NCBI RefSeq assembly: GCF_000620065.1
Contig: NZ_JHVI01000014.1
Span: 1-64,000, forward strand
Origin: Meiothermus cerbereus DSM 11376
Lineage (GTDB): Bacteria; Deinococcota; Deinococci; Deinococcales; Thermaceae
Direction of reading: 5' to 3'
DNA length: 64,000 nucleotides
The translations under genes were made by a program, and so were the position numbers. The notes under the pieces are model-generated. The model was given only the letters and a program-made list of their open reading frames with translations, ran no database searches and was not told the origin of the DNA. This document shows, piece after piece, positions 40,791 through 48,182 of the stretch (position 1 is its first letter; each line of letters starts with the position of its first letter).

Positions 40791-42167
40791 ATGAAACGCT
40801 GGTTCTGGATAAGTTTGGCTTTGATCGCCCTGGCCCCCGCCTTCGCCCTCACCCCTGAGTGGCGCGAGGTAGATGTCAACAAAGACGGCAAGCCCGAAAA
40901 AGTGGCCGTCACCAACCTGGCCGACATCGCCTTCAATGAACAGGGTCAGATTGTGGGTTGGTACATCAAAACTGTGCGCGCCACCGACTTCAAGGGCAAC
41001 TACGACCGCGCTCCAAACCTGGTTCACTCGAGCCAGACCCTACCCGGAACCCTCGAGGGCTTCACCCCAAGCAGCCGCGAGTTTATCCGTCGGGAAGCAG
41101 GCAACCCCGATGCCGACTTCATCGCCCGCTTTAGCGACGGTAGCACCACTCTTACCTACACCGTCCACCCCCGCTTCCTGACCATCGACGTAGATGTGCA
41201 AAGCCCCACCCCTCGCAAGCTGGTCTGGGCCGGCATTGGCGGAACCGACACCCCCATCACCAAGTGGCTGGGGCAGGGCAATAAAGAACCCCTTAACGCA
41301 GGGCAAGGCCCGGCAGTGTACGTGGGCTGGCAGACCCAAAAGAGCGCGGGTTTTGCCATGTTTATCCGCCCCCAAACCCCCACCCCCATCACCCTCACCC
41401 AGCTCAACGGCGCAGGCATCGCAGAGATTAGCGTCCCGGCGGGCAACTTTAATCTCAAGGTATATGGCGGCGCCAACGAGCTGGTGCGTCTGAACGTGGA
41501 GAACTTCTATGAGCTGCCGGGGGTTTTCCAGCCCAACATCTGGGGCCAGATTTCGCTTGGCCTGCTGTGGCTGTTAGAAGAAGCCCACAAACTGGCCGGG
41601 GGTAGCTGGGTATTGGCAATTGTGCTGGTCACAATCTTGATTCGGATATTGTTTTGGCCCTTGATGCACCAGCAGTATAAGAGCATGGCCGAGATGCAAA
41701 AAATCCAGCCCCTGATGAAAAAAATTCAGGAGAAGTACAAAGACAACAAGGAAAAGCAGCAAGAAGAGATGATGAAGCTTTACCAGGAGCACAAGATCAA
41801 CCCCCTGGGCGGCTGCTTTCCCTTACTTTTGCAGATGCCTATCCTATTCTTGATGTTCAAACTAATGTCGGGCTATGAGTTTGGTCAGGGTTTTCTTTGG
41901 GTTCCAGACCTGGCCTTGCCGGATCCGCTCTACATTCTTCCTATCATTTACATACTGGTCATTTTTTTGTCTACGCTTATGACCGCGGCAGGAAACAGGG
42001 ATGCCATTCGGCAAGGGATAATAATCAATCTCGTTTTTGCTTTTATCCTTTTTAGTTTTCCTGCGGGCGTGAACTTATATTACACCTTGTTCACCATCCT
42101 GGGAGTAGGCCAGCAGTACTTGATAAATAAGCAACTTGGGATTGGAAAGCCTTTCGTAGCCAGCTAG
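40791..42167 (+). CDS. yidC: Membrane protein insertase YidC
   Basis: The Oxa1/YidC insertase, 458 residues, as in diderm bacteria. A signal-like helix (residues 3-19) precedes a periplasmic beta-domain of about 230 residues, then helices from about residue 260 on. WVLAIVLVTILIRILFWPLM contains the conserved groove arginine, and the following cytoplasmic coiled segment holds MQKIQPLMKKIQEKYKDNKE. LGGCFPLLLQMPILFLMFKL and FILFSFPAGVNLYYTLFTI complete the core. AAAGGAG lies before the ATG. It follows yidD and is succeeded by a hairpin and a 20-codon ORF before jag, an unusual interruption of this conserved gene order. Confidence 0.95.
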   Translation: MKRWFWISLALIALAPAFALTPEWREVDVNKDGKPEKVAVTNLADIAFNEQGQIVGWYIKTVRATDFKGNYDRAPNLVHSSQTLPGTLEGFTPSSREFIRREAGNPDADFIARFSDGSTTLTYTVHPRFLTIDVDVQSPTPRKLVWAGIGGTDTPITKWLGQGNKEPLNAGQGPAVYVGWQTQKSAGFAMFIRPQTPTPITLTQLNGAGIAEISVPAGNFNLKVYGGANELVRLNVENFYELPGVFQPNIWGQISLGLLWLLEEAHKLAGGSWVLAIVLVTILIRILFWPLMHQQYKSMAEMQKIQPLMKKIQEKYKDNKEKQQEEMMKLYQEHKINPLGGCFPLLLQMPILFLMFKLMSGYEFGQGFLWVPDLALPDPLYILPIIYILVIFLSTLMTAAGNRDAIRQGIIINLVFAFILFSFPAGVNLYYTLFTILGVGQQYLINKQLGIGKPFVAS

Positions 42168-42198
42168 TAGTTTAGATTTTTTACATCCAGCAATAGAA

Positions 42199-42234
42199 AA
42201 ACCAACCGCACGATGTCAATCGTGCGGTTGGTTT
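42199..42234. terminator. Perfect 16-bp stem hairpin after yidC
   Basis: AAACCAACCGCACGAT, the four-base loop GTCA, then the exact complement ending GGTTGGTTT. It lies 32 bases after the yidC stop and 17 bases before a ribosome binding site at 42251. There is only a short T-run, so it could be a terminator, an RNA-stability element, or a leader structure controlling the small ORF at 42265. Confidence 0.7.
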
Positions 42235-42264
42235 GAAATAATTCTGTGTGAGGAGGTGAAAAAA

Positions 42265-42327
42265 ATGGAAATCCTGATGGAACTTCTAGGGATTTACAAC
42301 ACTTTTCTTAGCAATTTCCTTTGGTAA
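42265..42327 (+). CDS. Small hydrophobic peptide ORF of 20 codons
   Basis: A short ORF encoding MEILMELLGIYNTFLSNFLW and stopping at TAA 42325-42327. It is preceded by GAGGAGGTGA, an almost complete match to the anti-Shine-Dalgarno, at five bases from the ATG, among the strongest sites in the window. A terminator (42354-42377) follows directly. The peptide is amphipathic or hydrophobic with an acidic N-terminus, long enough for one short membrane-associated helix. I do not recognise it. The strong site, hairpin before and terminator after argue for real translation. A role with YidC, which inserts small membrane proteins, is speculation from position. Confidence 0.55.
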   Translation: MEILMELLGIYNTFLSNFLW

Positions 42328-42353
42328 CGGCTGCTAGTCAGTATATATTTATT

Positions 42354-42377
42354 CGCCCCCAACTGGGGGCGTTTTTT
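42354..42377 (+). terminator. Rho-independent terminator after the small ORF
   Basis: CGCCCCC, the loop AACT, GGGGGCG and six T. It ends the yidC or small-ORF transcript and separates it from the jag promoter immediately downstream. Confidence 0.9.
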
Positions 42378-42394
42378 GTCTATGCTTGGTAAGC

Positions 42395-42400
42395 TATAAT
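42395..42400 (+). promoter_or_regulatory. -10 element (TATAAT) of the jag promoter
   Basis: A consensus TATAAT ends 13 bases before the ATG at 42414, which leaves a leader of only a few bases. A -35 could be the TTTTTG at 42373-42378 inside the T-run of the preceding terminator. No ribosome binding site is visible. Confidence 0.65.
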
Positions 42401-42413
42401 CGGACGATTAGCT

Positions 42414-43022
42414 ATGGATGACAAAAAGCGTGGACTCGATGATCTGTTATCCGACCTGGGGATTGGGGAAAACGAAAGCGCCCCCGAGGTCGTACTGAAG
42501 GAGGAAGAGGCCGCCCCACTCGTGACCCAGCCCAACCAGGCACAAGACCCCAAAAGCGTGCTCGAGCACTTTATGGTGGGATTGCTCTTGCGCTTAGACC
42601 CAGCCTATTCGGTGGAAATAGCCCAGGATGGCGAGCTGTTCCGGGTCGAGATTCTGGGAGGCGACTCGGGGCGGGTGATTGGGCGCGAGGGCAAAACCCT
42701 GCAAAGCCTCGAGTTCATTGTAAATGTGGCCATGGCCAAGCACTTCGGCCCGGCTTACCGGGTGGTGCTGGATGCGGCAGGTTACCGTCGCCGCAACGAA
42801 GAGCGCATCCGGCGGATGGCCTCCGACGCGGTGTTGCAGGTGGAGGTGAGCGGTCAGCCCATCGAACTGCCCCCCATGCGCCCCAGCGAACGCCGCCTGA
42901 TTCACGTGATGCTCAAACAGCACCCCAAAGTAACCACCACCTCGGTGGGCGAAGGGGAAGAACGCCATGTGGTGGTCTTACCGCGGGAGGCCAGCACACC
43001 CGAAAATGACCCCCAGGCCTAA
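42414..43022 (+). CDS. jag: RNA-binding protein Jag/KhpB (KH and R3H domains)
   Basis: A cytoplasmic RNA-binding protein of 202 residues. The N-terminal 45 residues are acidic (MDDKKRGLDDLLSDLGIG). A KH-like domain follows, with the GRVIGREGKTLQSLEFIVN loop near residues 84-102, and an R3H domain includes MRPSERRLIHVMLKQHP near residue 160. KhpB forms a heterodimer with KhpA in other bacteria and affects cell division and mRNA handling. It is next to yidC as in most genomes but has its own promoter here. Its 3' end overlaps prmC by 17 bases. Confidence 0.93.
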   Translation: MDDKKRGLDDLLSDLGIGENESAPEVVLKEEEAAPLVTQPNQAQDPKSVLEHFMVGLLLRLDPAYSVEIAQDGELFRVEILGGDSGRVIGREGKTLQSLEFIVNVAMAKHFGPAYRVVLDAAGYRRRNEERIRRMASDAVLQVEVSGQPIELPPMRPSERRLIHVMLKQHPKVTTTSVGEGEERHVVVLPREASTPENDPQA

Positions 43023-43872
43023 GCGCTTTTTAGAGCTTCTGCAGGCTTTGCAACAGGAGCTGCTGGCTGCCGGGAAACCCGCCGTCGAGGCGCGCTGGCT
43101 GGTGGCCCACGCAGCCCAGCTAAGCGACCATGAGCTGGCCTTACGGCTTACAGAATCCGTGCCGCCGGACGTAGAAGAAGCCGCCTGGGCCATGTTGCGC
43201 CTGCGGCTTTCGGGCTATCCCTTGCAGCTGCTGCTGGGCGAAGCCGAGTTTTATGGGCTCAAGCTCAGGGTAGAGCGCGGGGTTCTGATTCCCCGGCCCG
43301 AGACCGAAGGGCTGGTCGAACACGCCCTGGCCCACCTGCCGCTGGACAAACCGGCTCGTGTGCTGGATGTTGGCACCGGCAGCGGGGCCATCGCGCTGGC
43401 CCTCAAGGCCATGCGGCCCCAGGCCACCGTCTGGGCCAGCGATATCAACCCCAAAGCCCTCGAGCTGGCCCGCAGAAACGCGCTGCAACTGGGGCTCGAG
43501 GTCACCTTCCTGGAAGCCCCCTTTACCGCCAACCTGCAGGGGCTGGATCTGATTGTCTCCAACCCCCCCTACCTGCCCGACAGCTACCGCGAAGAAGCCC
43601 CGCCCGAGCTGGCCTACGAAGATTCCACCGCCCTCTACGCCGGCCCGGATGGCCTGGAGGTGGCCCGCGAACTGCTACCCCAGGCCTGGAAGACCCTCAA
43701 ACCTGGGGGCTGGCTGTGGCTGGAACTGGCCCCCGAAAACGTCTACACGCTGCTGGCCGAAGCCACCGCCCAGGGCTGGCTCGAGGCCCGGGTGCTACCT
43801 GACCTGACCCAGCGGCCCCGCTATCTGGTAGGCCAGAAGCCCATCGAATCCCAGAACTTTGCGGATGCCTAA
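43006..43872 (+). CDS. prmC: Peptide chain release factor N5-glutamine methyltransferase
   Basis: A SAM-dependent methyltransferase of 288 residues that methylates the GGQ glutamine of release factors. It has an N-terminal helical domain (residues 1-75), the SAM-binding VLDVGTGSGAIALALKAM near residue 120 and the catalytic NPPY in DLIVSNPPYLPDSYREE near residue 186. The sequence LIPRPETEGLVEHA is also family-specific. I chose the ATG at 43006 (MTPRPKRFLELLQAL), inside the end of jag in another frame, over an ATG at 42967. The 17-base overlap suggests coupled translation. Confidence 0.93.
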   Translation: MTPRPKRFLELLQALQQELLAAGKPAVEARWLVAHAAQLSDHELALRLTESVPPDVEEAAWAMLRLRLSGYPLQLLLGEAEFYGLKLRVERGVLIPRPETEGLVEHALAHLPLDKPARVLDVGTGSGAIALALKAMRPQATVWASDINPKALELARRNALQLGLEVTFLEAPFTANLQGLDLIVSNPPYLPDSYREEAPPELAYEDSTALYAGPDGLEVARELLPQAWKTLKPGGWLWLELAPENVYTLLAEATAQGWLEARVLPDLTQRPRYLVGQKPIESQNFADA

Positions 43873-43907
43873 AGCAAGAGGCCCAGCAGAATCACTAAAA
43901 ACCGCGA

Positions 43908-43913
43908 TAGAAT
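43908..43913 (+). promoter_or_regulatory. -10 element for a leaderless transcript
   Basis: TAGAAT stands seven bases before the ATG at 43921, with no ribosome binding site. Confidence 0.55.
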
Positions 43914-43920
43914 CTGAAAT

Positions 43921-44697
43921 ATGGACTTGCGTGTATACCTGCAGACCGCCCTCGATGCAGCCTATCTGGCCAAAGGCATTCACCAGTACTACCAGGAGAA
44001 GGGTTTTACCCTAAGCAGCAAGTCCACCCCCACAGACCTGGTTACTCAGGCCGACCACGAGTCGGAAGCGGCCATCCGAGAACTCATTGCCGCGCGCCAC
44101 CCCGACCACGTGGTGCTGGGAGAGGAGCAGGGCCAGGACAGAGAAGGGGCTTTTCGCTGGATTGTAGACCCCCTGGATGGCACCGTAAACTACGCCCACG
44201 GTTTTCCCTTTTATGCGGTGAGTATCGGCCTCGAGGCCCACGGCGAGGTGGTGCTGGGAGTGATTCTCGATACCGCCCGGGGCGACCTATTCACCGCTAC
44301 CAAGGGGGGCGGGGCCTTCATGAATGGCCGCCCCATCCGGGTTTCCCCTCGAGCCACCCTGGTGGGAAGCCTGCTGGCCACCGGCTTCCCCTATGACGTT
44401 AGCAAAGACACCGAAAACCTGGTCTACTTCCAGCGGGCCCTGACCAGAGGGCTTATGGTGCGGCGTCCCGGCGCTGCCGCCCTCGACCTGGCCTACGTGG
44501 CCGCCGGGCGTCTGGATGGTTTCTGGGAGGTGAAGCTCAACCCCTGGGATGTGGCCGCAGGCTGGCTCATCATCCGCGAGGCCGGGGGTACGGTTACGGG
44601 CATGGAGGGGGAGGCCTACCGGCTGGGCAACCGCTACCTGGTAGCCTCCAACGGCCTGATTCACCAGCCTCTGCTGGACACCATACACGGGCGATAG
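43921..44697 (+). CDS. Inositol monophosphatase family protein
   Basis: A Mg-dependent, lithium-sensitive type phosphatase of 258 residues. Metal ligands are visible in VVLGEEQGQD (about residue 67), WIVDPLDGTVNYAHGFP (about residues 80-96) and NPWDVAAGWLIIREAGG (about residues 203-219). It dephosphorylates inositol 1-phosphate or related sugar phosphates; in thermophiles such enzymes often also act on fructose 1,6-bisphosphate. A TAGAAT element seven bases before the ATG suggests leaderless expression. It ends near an inverted copy of an intergenic repeat at 44704-44730, which may end transcription together with the convergent purD. Confidence 0.9.
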   Translation: MDLRVYLQTALDAAYLAKGIHQYYQEKGFTLSSKSTPTDLVTQADHESEAAIRELIAARHPDHVVLGEEQGQDREGAFRWIVDPLDGTVNYAHGFPFYAVSIGLEAHGEVVLGVILDTARGDLFTATKGGGAFMNGRPIRVSPRATLVGSLLATGFPYDVSKDTENLVYFQRALTRGLMVRRPGAAALDLAYVAAGRLDGFWEVKLNPWDVAAGWLIIREAGGTVTGMEGEAYRLGNRYLVASNGLIHQPLLDTIHGR

Positions 44698-44703
44698 GGC
44701 TGG

Positions 44704-44730
44704 ATAGAGCGCTCTTCACAAGAAGAGTGC
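44704..44730. repeat. Intergenic hairpin repeat, copy B (inverted)
   Basis: ATAGAGCGCTCTTCA, a short loop and AGAAGAGTGC. It is the inverted counterpart of the element at 32291-32323. Here it lies between two convergent genes and can fold on either strand. Confidence 0.45.
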
Positions 44731-44748
44731 AACATTCGAGGGCAGCCA

Positions 44749-45990
44749 TCAAATAACCTTGCGCCCGATATCCCGCCGGTAAATGGCGTGCTCGAATCTG
44801 ACCGCACCCACCCCCACATAGGCCCGCTCAATGGCTTGGCGCAGATCCTCACCAAGCCCCACCACACTCAGCACCCGGCCCCCGTTGGTGAGCAGGCCTT
44901 GCGGGCCTCTGCGGGTTCCAGCCTGAAAGTAAAGCACCTGCTCGGGGGGCCGCTGGGGCAGCGACAGCGGCAGGCCTTTATGGGGGTCGTCGGGGTAGCC
45001 CGGCGCAGCCATCACCACACAGGCCGAAGCCAGCGGATGCCAGTCCAGGGTCAGCTCGTGCAGGCGGCCCTCCACCACCGCCAGGGCCAGCTCCACCAGG
45101 TCGGTCTTGAGCAGGGGCAGAATGGCCTGGCACTCGGGGTCGCCAAAACGGGCGTTAAACTCCAGAACCTTGGGCCCATCGTCGGTGAGCATCAGGCCAG
45201 CGTAAATGACCCCCTTGTAGACGATCCCTTCAGCCCGCAGCCCATCCACCAGGGGTTTGAGCACCCGCTCGATAATCTCGGTCAGCAGGCCCGGCGCCAA
45301 AGGGTAGGGGCAGATAGCCCCCATGCCCCCGGTCATGGGGCCGGTATCGCCGTCGAGCAAGCGCTTGTGATCCTGGGAGGGCAGCAGGGGCTTGATGGTG
45401 ATGCCGTCGGTTACGGCCAGCACAGTGACCTCGGAGCCGCTCAAAAACTCCTCGATTACGATTTCGGTGCGCTCTGGCCCCGAAAGAATGTTGGCTACGG
45501 CCTGCTTGGCCTGTTGCAGGCTGGTTGCCACCGTTACCCCTTTGCCCGCGGCCAGACCCGAGTCTTTGACCACGATGGGCGCCCCCACCCCCTCGAGGTA
45601 GGCCAGGGCGTCCAGTACGTCACTAAAACTCCTGTGCCGGGCCGTGGGAATGCCAAAGCGCTCCATCAGCCCCTTAGCAAAGGCCTTGGAGCCCTCGATC
45701 ATGGCAGCCTGCTGGGTGGGCCCAAAAATTTTCAGGCCCCTGGCCAGAAACGCATCGGCGATTCCCTCCACCAACGGCGCTTCCGGCCCCACCAGGGTTA
45801 GCTCGATGCCTTCCTGGTCGGCCCACTCGGCCAACCCCTGCACGTCACCATCCCAGGGAATGCACTCGGCCAGCTCGGCCATACCAGGGTTGCCTGGTGC
45901 AGCGTACAGCTCGCTCACCAGCGGCGACTGCGCCACCTTCCAACACATCGCATGTTCCCGCCCGCCCGAACCAACGACCAATACTTTCAC
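44749..45990 (-). CDS. purD: Phosphoribosylamine-glycine ligase
   Basis: The second enzyme of purine biosynthesis, an ATP-grasp ligase of 413 residues. Recognised parts are the N-terminal VKVLVVGSGGREHAMCWK, the lysine-bearing VVKDSGLAAGKGVTVATS near residue 143, PMTGGMGAICPYPL and the metal site LEFNARFGDPECQAILPLL. I place the start at GTG 45990, because the family begins exactly there and TATTCT stands seven bases upstream for leaderless expression; an ATG at 46044 would add 18 alien residues. It lies downstream of purN on the same strand across a gap containing a large hairpin. Confidence 0.93.
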   Translation of the reverse strand: MKVLVVGSGGREHAMCWKVAQSPLVSELYAAPGNPGMAELAECIPWDGDVQGLAEWADQEGIELTLVGPEAPLVEGIADAFLARGLKIFGPTQQAAMIEGSKAFAKGLMERFGIPTARHRSFSDVLDALAYLEGVGAPIVVKDSGLAAGKGVTVATSLQQAKQAVANILSGPERTEIVIEEFLSGSEVTVLAVTDGITIKPLLPSQDHKRLLDGDTGPMTGGMGAICPYPLAPGLLTEIIERVLKPLVDGLRAEGIVYKGVIYAGLMLTDDGPKVLEFNARFGDPECQAILPLLKTDLVELALAVVEGRLHELTLDWHPLASACVVMAAPGYPDDPHKGLPLSLPQRPPEQVLYFQAGTRRGPQGLLTNGGRVLSVVGLGEDLRQAIERAYVGVGAVRFEHAIYRRDIGRKVI

Positions 45991-45997
45991 GGAGCTA

Positions 45998-46003
45998 AGA
46001 ATA
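45998..46003 (-). promoter_or_regulatory. -10 element for leaderless purD expression
   Basis: TATTCT on the minus strand, seven bases before the GTG at 45990. Confidence 0.45.
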
Positions 46004-46042
46004 ACAGGGGGCAGTGAACAGCGAATAGGGGCCTGCGAACCC

Positions 46043-46104
46043 ACCCGAAGCTCGCTCTTTTTGCTGAGGGCCCCACCTGAGGCAGCGGTGGGGCAGCTTC
46101 GGGT
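46043..46104. other. Two-stage hairpin in the purN-purD gap
   Basis: GCCCCACC (46070-46077) pairs with GGTGGGGC (46087-46094), and directly outside it ACCCGAAGCT (46043-46052) pairs with AGCTTCGGGT (46095-46104), leaving a 17-base bulge on one side. No T-run follows on the minus strand, so it may be a weak terminator or a structured regulatory leader. A purine riboswitch fold was not recognised. Confidence 0.5.
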
Positions 46105-46137
46105 TTGTGCTGCACAACACTTCAGTTGGGGTTGGCA

Positions 46138-46758
46138 TCATACCTCCCCCCTCAGCACCATCCGCACCGCCTCTGGGTAGGCCAGGTGTTCTTGTTCCAG
46201 AATGCGGGCCGACAAGGTTTCCACGGTATCGCCTGGCAGTACCGGAACCCGGCGCTGCAACACGATGGGGCCGGTGTCCATACCGGCATCCACAAAGTGC
46301 ACGGTGCAGCCCGTCTCGCTCACCCCCGCCTCGAGGGCCTGGCGCTGGGCGAAGAGGCCGGGAAACTGCGGCAAAAGCGAGGGGTGAATGTTGAGGATGC
46401 GCCCCTCCCAGGCTTGCACAAACTCCGGCGACAATAGGCGCATAAAGCCCGCCAGCAGAATCAGGTCTATGTGGTGGTCGCGCAGGAGTTGGCCCGCTAC
46501 CTGCTCGAACTGAAAGCGCCCGGTAGTGCCGGCTGCACCTTGTGTACGGTTCCTGGGCCAGGGCACGTATTCGGCTTCTACCTGGGCCTCAACCGCTTTT
46601 TGCAGGGCCAAAGCTTCACGCCGGTCGGAGATGACCAGCACGATGTGGCCCAGTGGGTTGTCGTGGGGAAAGGCTTTGAGCAAGGCTTCCAGATTGCTGC
46701 CGCGCCCCGAGGCCATGACGGCAATGCGGGCGGGTCGTCCCAGAGGAAAATGTTTCAT
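46138..46758 (-). CDS. purN: Phosphoribosylglycinamide formyltransferase
   Basis: The folate-dependent GAR transformylase, 206 residues. The start IAVMASGRGSNLEALLKAF matches the substrate loop. The catalytic triad region is AGFMRLLSPEFV followed by GRILNIHPSLLPQFPG (Asn and His), and VHFVDAGMDTGPIVLQRRV provides the catalytic aspartate. About 25 residues in the middle (VPWPRNRTQGAAGTTGRF) differ from typical PurN and may be a lineage feature. The start ATG overlaps the end of the HAD phosphatase gene by four bases, so they are co-translated, and purD follows downstream. Confidence 0.92.
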   Translation of the reverse strand: MKHFPLGRPARIAVMASGRGSNLEALLKAFPHDNPLGHIVLVISDRREALALQKAVEAQVEAEYVPWPRNRTQGAAGTTGRFQFEQVAGQLLRDHHIDLILLAGFMRLLSPEFVQAWEGRILNIHPSLLPQFPGLFAQRQALEAGVSETGCTVHFVDAGMDTGPIVLQRRVPVLPGDTVETLSARILEQEHLAYPEAVRMVLRGEV

Positions 46759-47408
46759 CCGATAATCCTCCAGTTACGCGCCATCGCCAGTTGGCGCAGC
46801 CTGGGTTCGGGGTACACCACCACCGGCTGCTCGGCCAGCTCGAGCATCGGCAGGTCGGGCAAGCTGTCGCCATAAGCCGCGAAGAGCGCCTCTCCCTGCA
46901 AAAACTTGCCAAGGTGTTCGGCTTTATGAGCCCCCGAGCGCACTGGCCCCCGCAGCCGACCGGTAAAAACACCACCTTCGACCTCGAGGGGTGTGCCCAG
47001 GGCCTCCACCCCCTCCCCCAGCCGCCGCGCAAAGGCTTCCAGAATGGGCTGGAAGGTGGCCGAGCACAGCACCAGCCGCCGCCCTTCCTGCCGCAGCCTG
47101 AGCAATTCGTCCAGCACCTCGAGCCGTCGCTTGGGCCAGAGCTCGTTGGTAACCACCCACTCGCTCACGGCGGTTAGCTCGGCCTGCCCCAACCCCGCCA
47201 AAAGCCCTGCGGCCCTTTCCATAAAGCGATCCTGAAAGGCCCGCTTATCTGCCAGGCCCAGCCGCGCGGCCACAGCGCCCGGCAGGTTGCGATAGAAAAA
47301 CCTCTGATACTCCCCCGCCCGCCCGTGCGCCTGCATCCAGGCGGCCATGCCCCGCCAGGTCTCGCCGGTGGTTAGGGTGCCTTCTAGGTCTGCCGCGATG
47401 GTGTTCAT
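46755..47408 (-). CDS. HAD-superfamily phosphatase (phosphoserine phosphatase-like)
   Basis: A HAD hydrolase of 217 residues. The usual DxD motif I is changed: the N-terminus reads IAADLEGTLTTGETW, giving D-x-E. Motif II is VLCSATFQPI (Ser or Thr) and the C-terminal motif is AAYGDSLPDLPML with GDSxxD. A helical cap lies between. The Glu at the second motif-I position is uncommon but occurs in some HAD phosphatases. It overlaps purN by four bases. A nucleotide or serine phosphate substrate is plausible; I cannot tell. Confidence 0.82.
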   Translation of the reverse strand: MNTIAADLEGTLTTGETWRGMAAWMQAHGRAGEYQRFFYRNLPGAVAARLGLADKRAFQDRFMERAAGLLAGLGQAELTAVSEWVVTNELWPKRRLEVLDELLRLRQEGRRLVLCSATFQPILEAFARRLGEGVEALGTPLEVEGGVFTGRLRGPVRSGAHKAEHLGKFLQGEALFAAYGDSLPDLPMLELAEQPVVVYPEPRLRQLAMARNWRIIG

Positions 47409-47501
47409 GGTTGCTGCTCAAAATACCATTTACTGGCCCCGGTGTCGCCGCTTATGGCGCCCTTGTCTTTGGCCGACAAGTACCCCGGAGGAGACTTTTG
47501 C

Positions 47502-48110
47502 TCAGGGCACGGTGGAGGTCTGGGGTTTATGACCTGTGGGCTCATAGGTAGCAATCACCACACCCGTAGTCGAAACCACGCTACCCACCAGCTTCAGGCC
47601 AACGGGCGGCGTACCCTCGCCAAAAAGCCGCTTGCCCTGGCCCAACACCACCGGATAGGTCTGGACGATGAGCCGATCCAAAAGGCCCGCTTTCAGCAGC
47701 TGGGGGTAGAGCGTCGAGCTTCCCTGCACCAGCAGGTCGGGGCCTTCGGTGGCCTTGAGTTTTCGAAGGGCATCCAGGTTGGGCAAGCGGTGGCTGTTGT
47801 GCCACGTGGGGGTCAGGTCGCGGCTCGAGAGCACATACTTGGCCGTAGGGTTGAACCGGGCTGCAATGGGGTTCTCCGGGGGCATCTGGGGCCAGTATGG
47901 GGCAAAAATCTCGTAGGTCTTGCGCCCCAGCAGCAGCGCATAGGGCGCACCCAGCAGATAGCCCCGCACGGCCTCACGCGTGACGTCGTCGGAATACGCC
48001 CAGATCCAGCCGCCGAGTTCAAACCCCCCGCTGCAATCCTCCTCTGGCCCTCCAGGGGCTTGCATCACACCGTCCAACGATACAAACACCGCACCAATAA
48101 TCTTTCGCAT
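47502..48110 (-). CDS. Dihydrofolate reductase-family protein (RibD C-terminal-like)
   Basis: A reductase-like protein of 202 residues. The strand MRKIIGAVFVSLDGVMQAPG at the start, LLLGRKTYEIFAPYWPQ near residue 60 and LVQGSSTLYPQLLKAGLLDR near residue 125 are typical of the YyaP/YwjB group of DHFR-like proteins, which bind NADPH but have no proven substrate. TAGCAT six bases before the ATG suggests leaderless expression. It sits alone, between the HAD gene and the protease operon; the perfect hairpin at 48130-48158 insulates it from the latter. Confidence 0.85.
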   Translation of the reverse strand: MRKIIGAVFVSLDGVMQAPGGPEEDCSGGFELGGWIWAYSDDVTREAVRGYLLGAPYALLLGRKTYEIFAPYWPQMPPENPIAARFNPTAKYVLSSRDLTPTWHNSHRLPNLDALRKLKATEGPDLLVQGSSTLYPQLLKAGLLDRLIVQTYPVVLGQGKRLFGEGTPPVGLKLVGSVVSTTGVVIATYEPTGHKPQTSTVP

Positions 48111-48116
48111 TTCTGC

Positions 48117-48122
48117 ATGCTA
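48117..48122 (-). promoter_or_regulatory. -10 element for a leaderless transcript
   Basis: TAGCAT on the minus strand, six bases before the ATG at 48110. Confidence 0.45.
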
Positions 48123-48129
48123 CTTCAGG

Positions 48130-48158
48130 AGAATACGGCGCACGGTGCGCCGTATTCT
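48130..48158. terminator. Perfect 13-bp hairpin after the protease gene
   Basis: AGAATACGGCGCA, the loop CGG, then its exact complement TGCGCCGTATTCT. It follows the protease stop (48183, minus strand) by 24 bases. It has no T-run and stands just upstream of the next promoter. Confidence 0.6.
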
Positions 48159-48182
48159 GGTTGTGTTTACCGGAATCACGTT

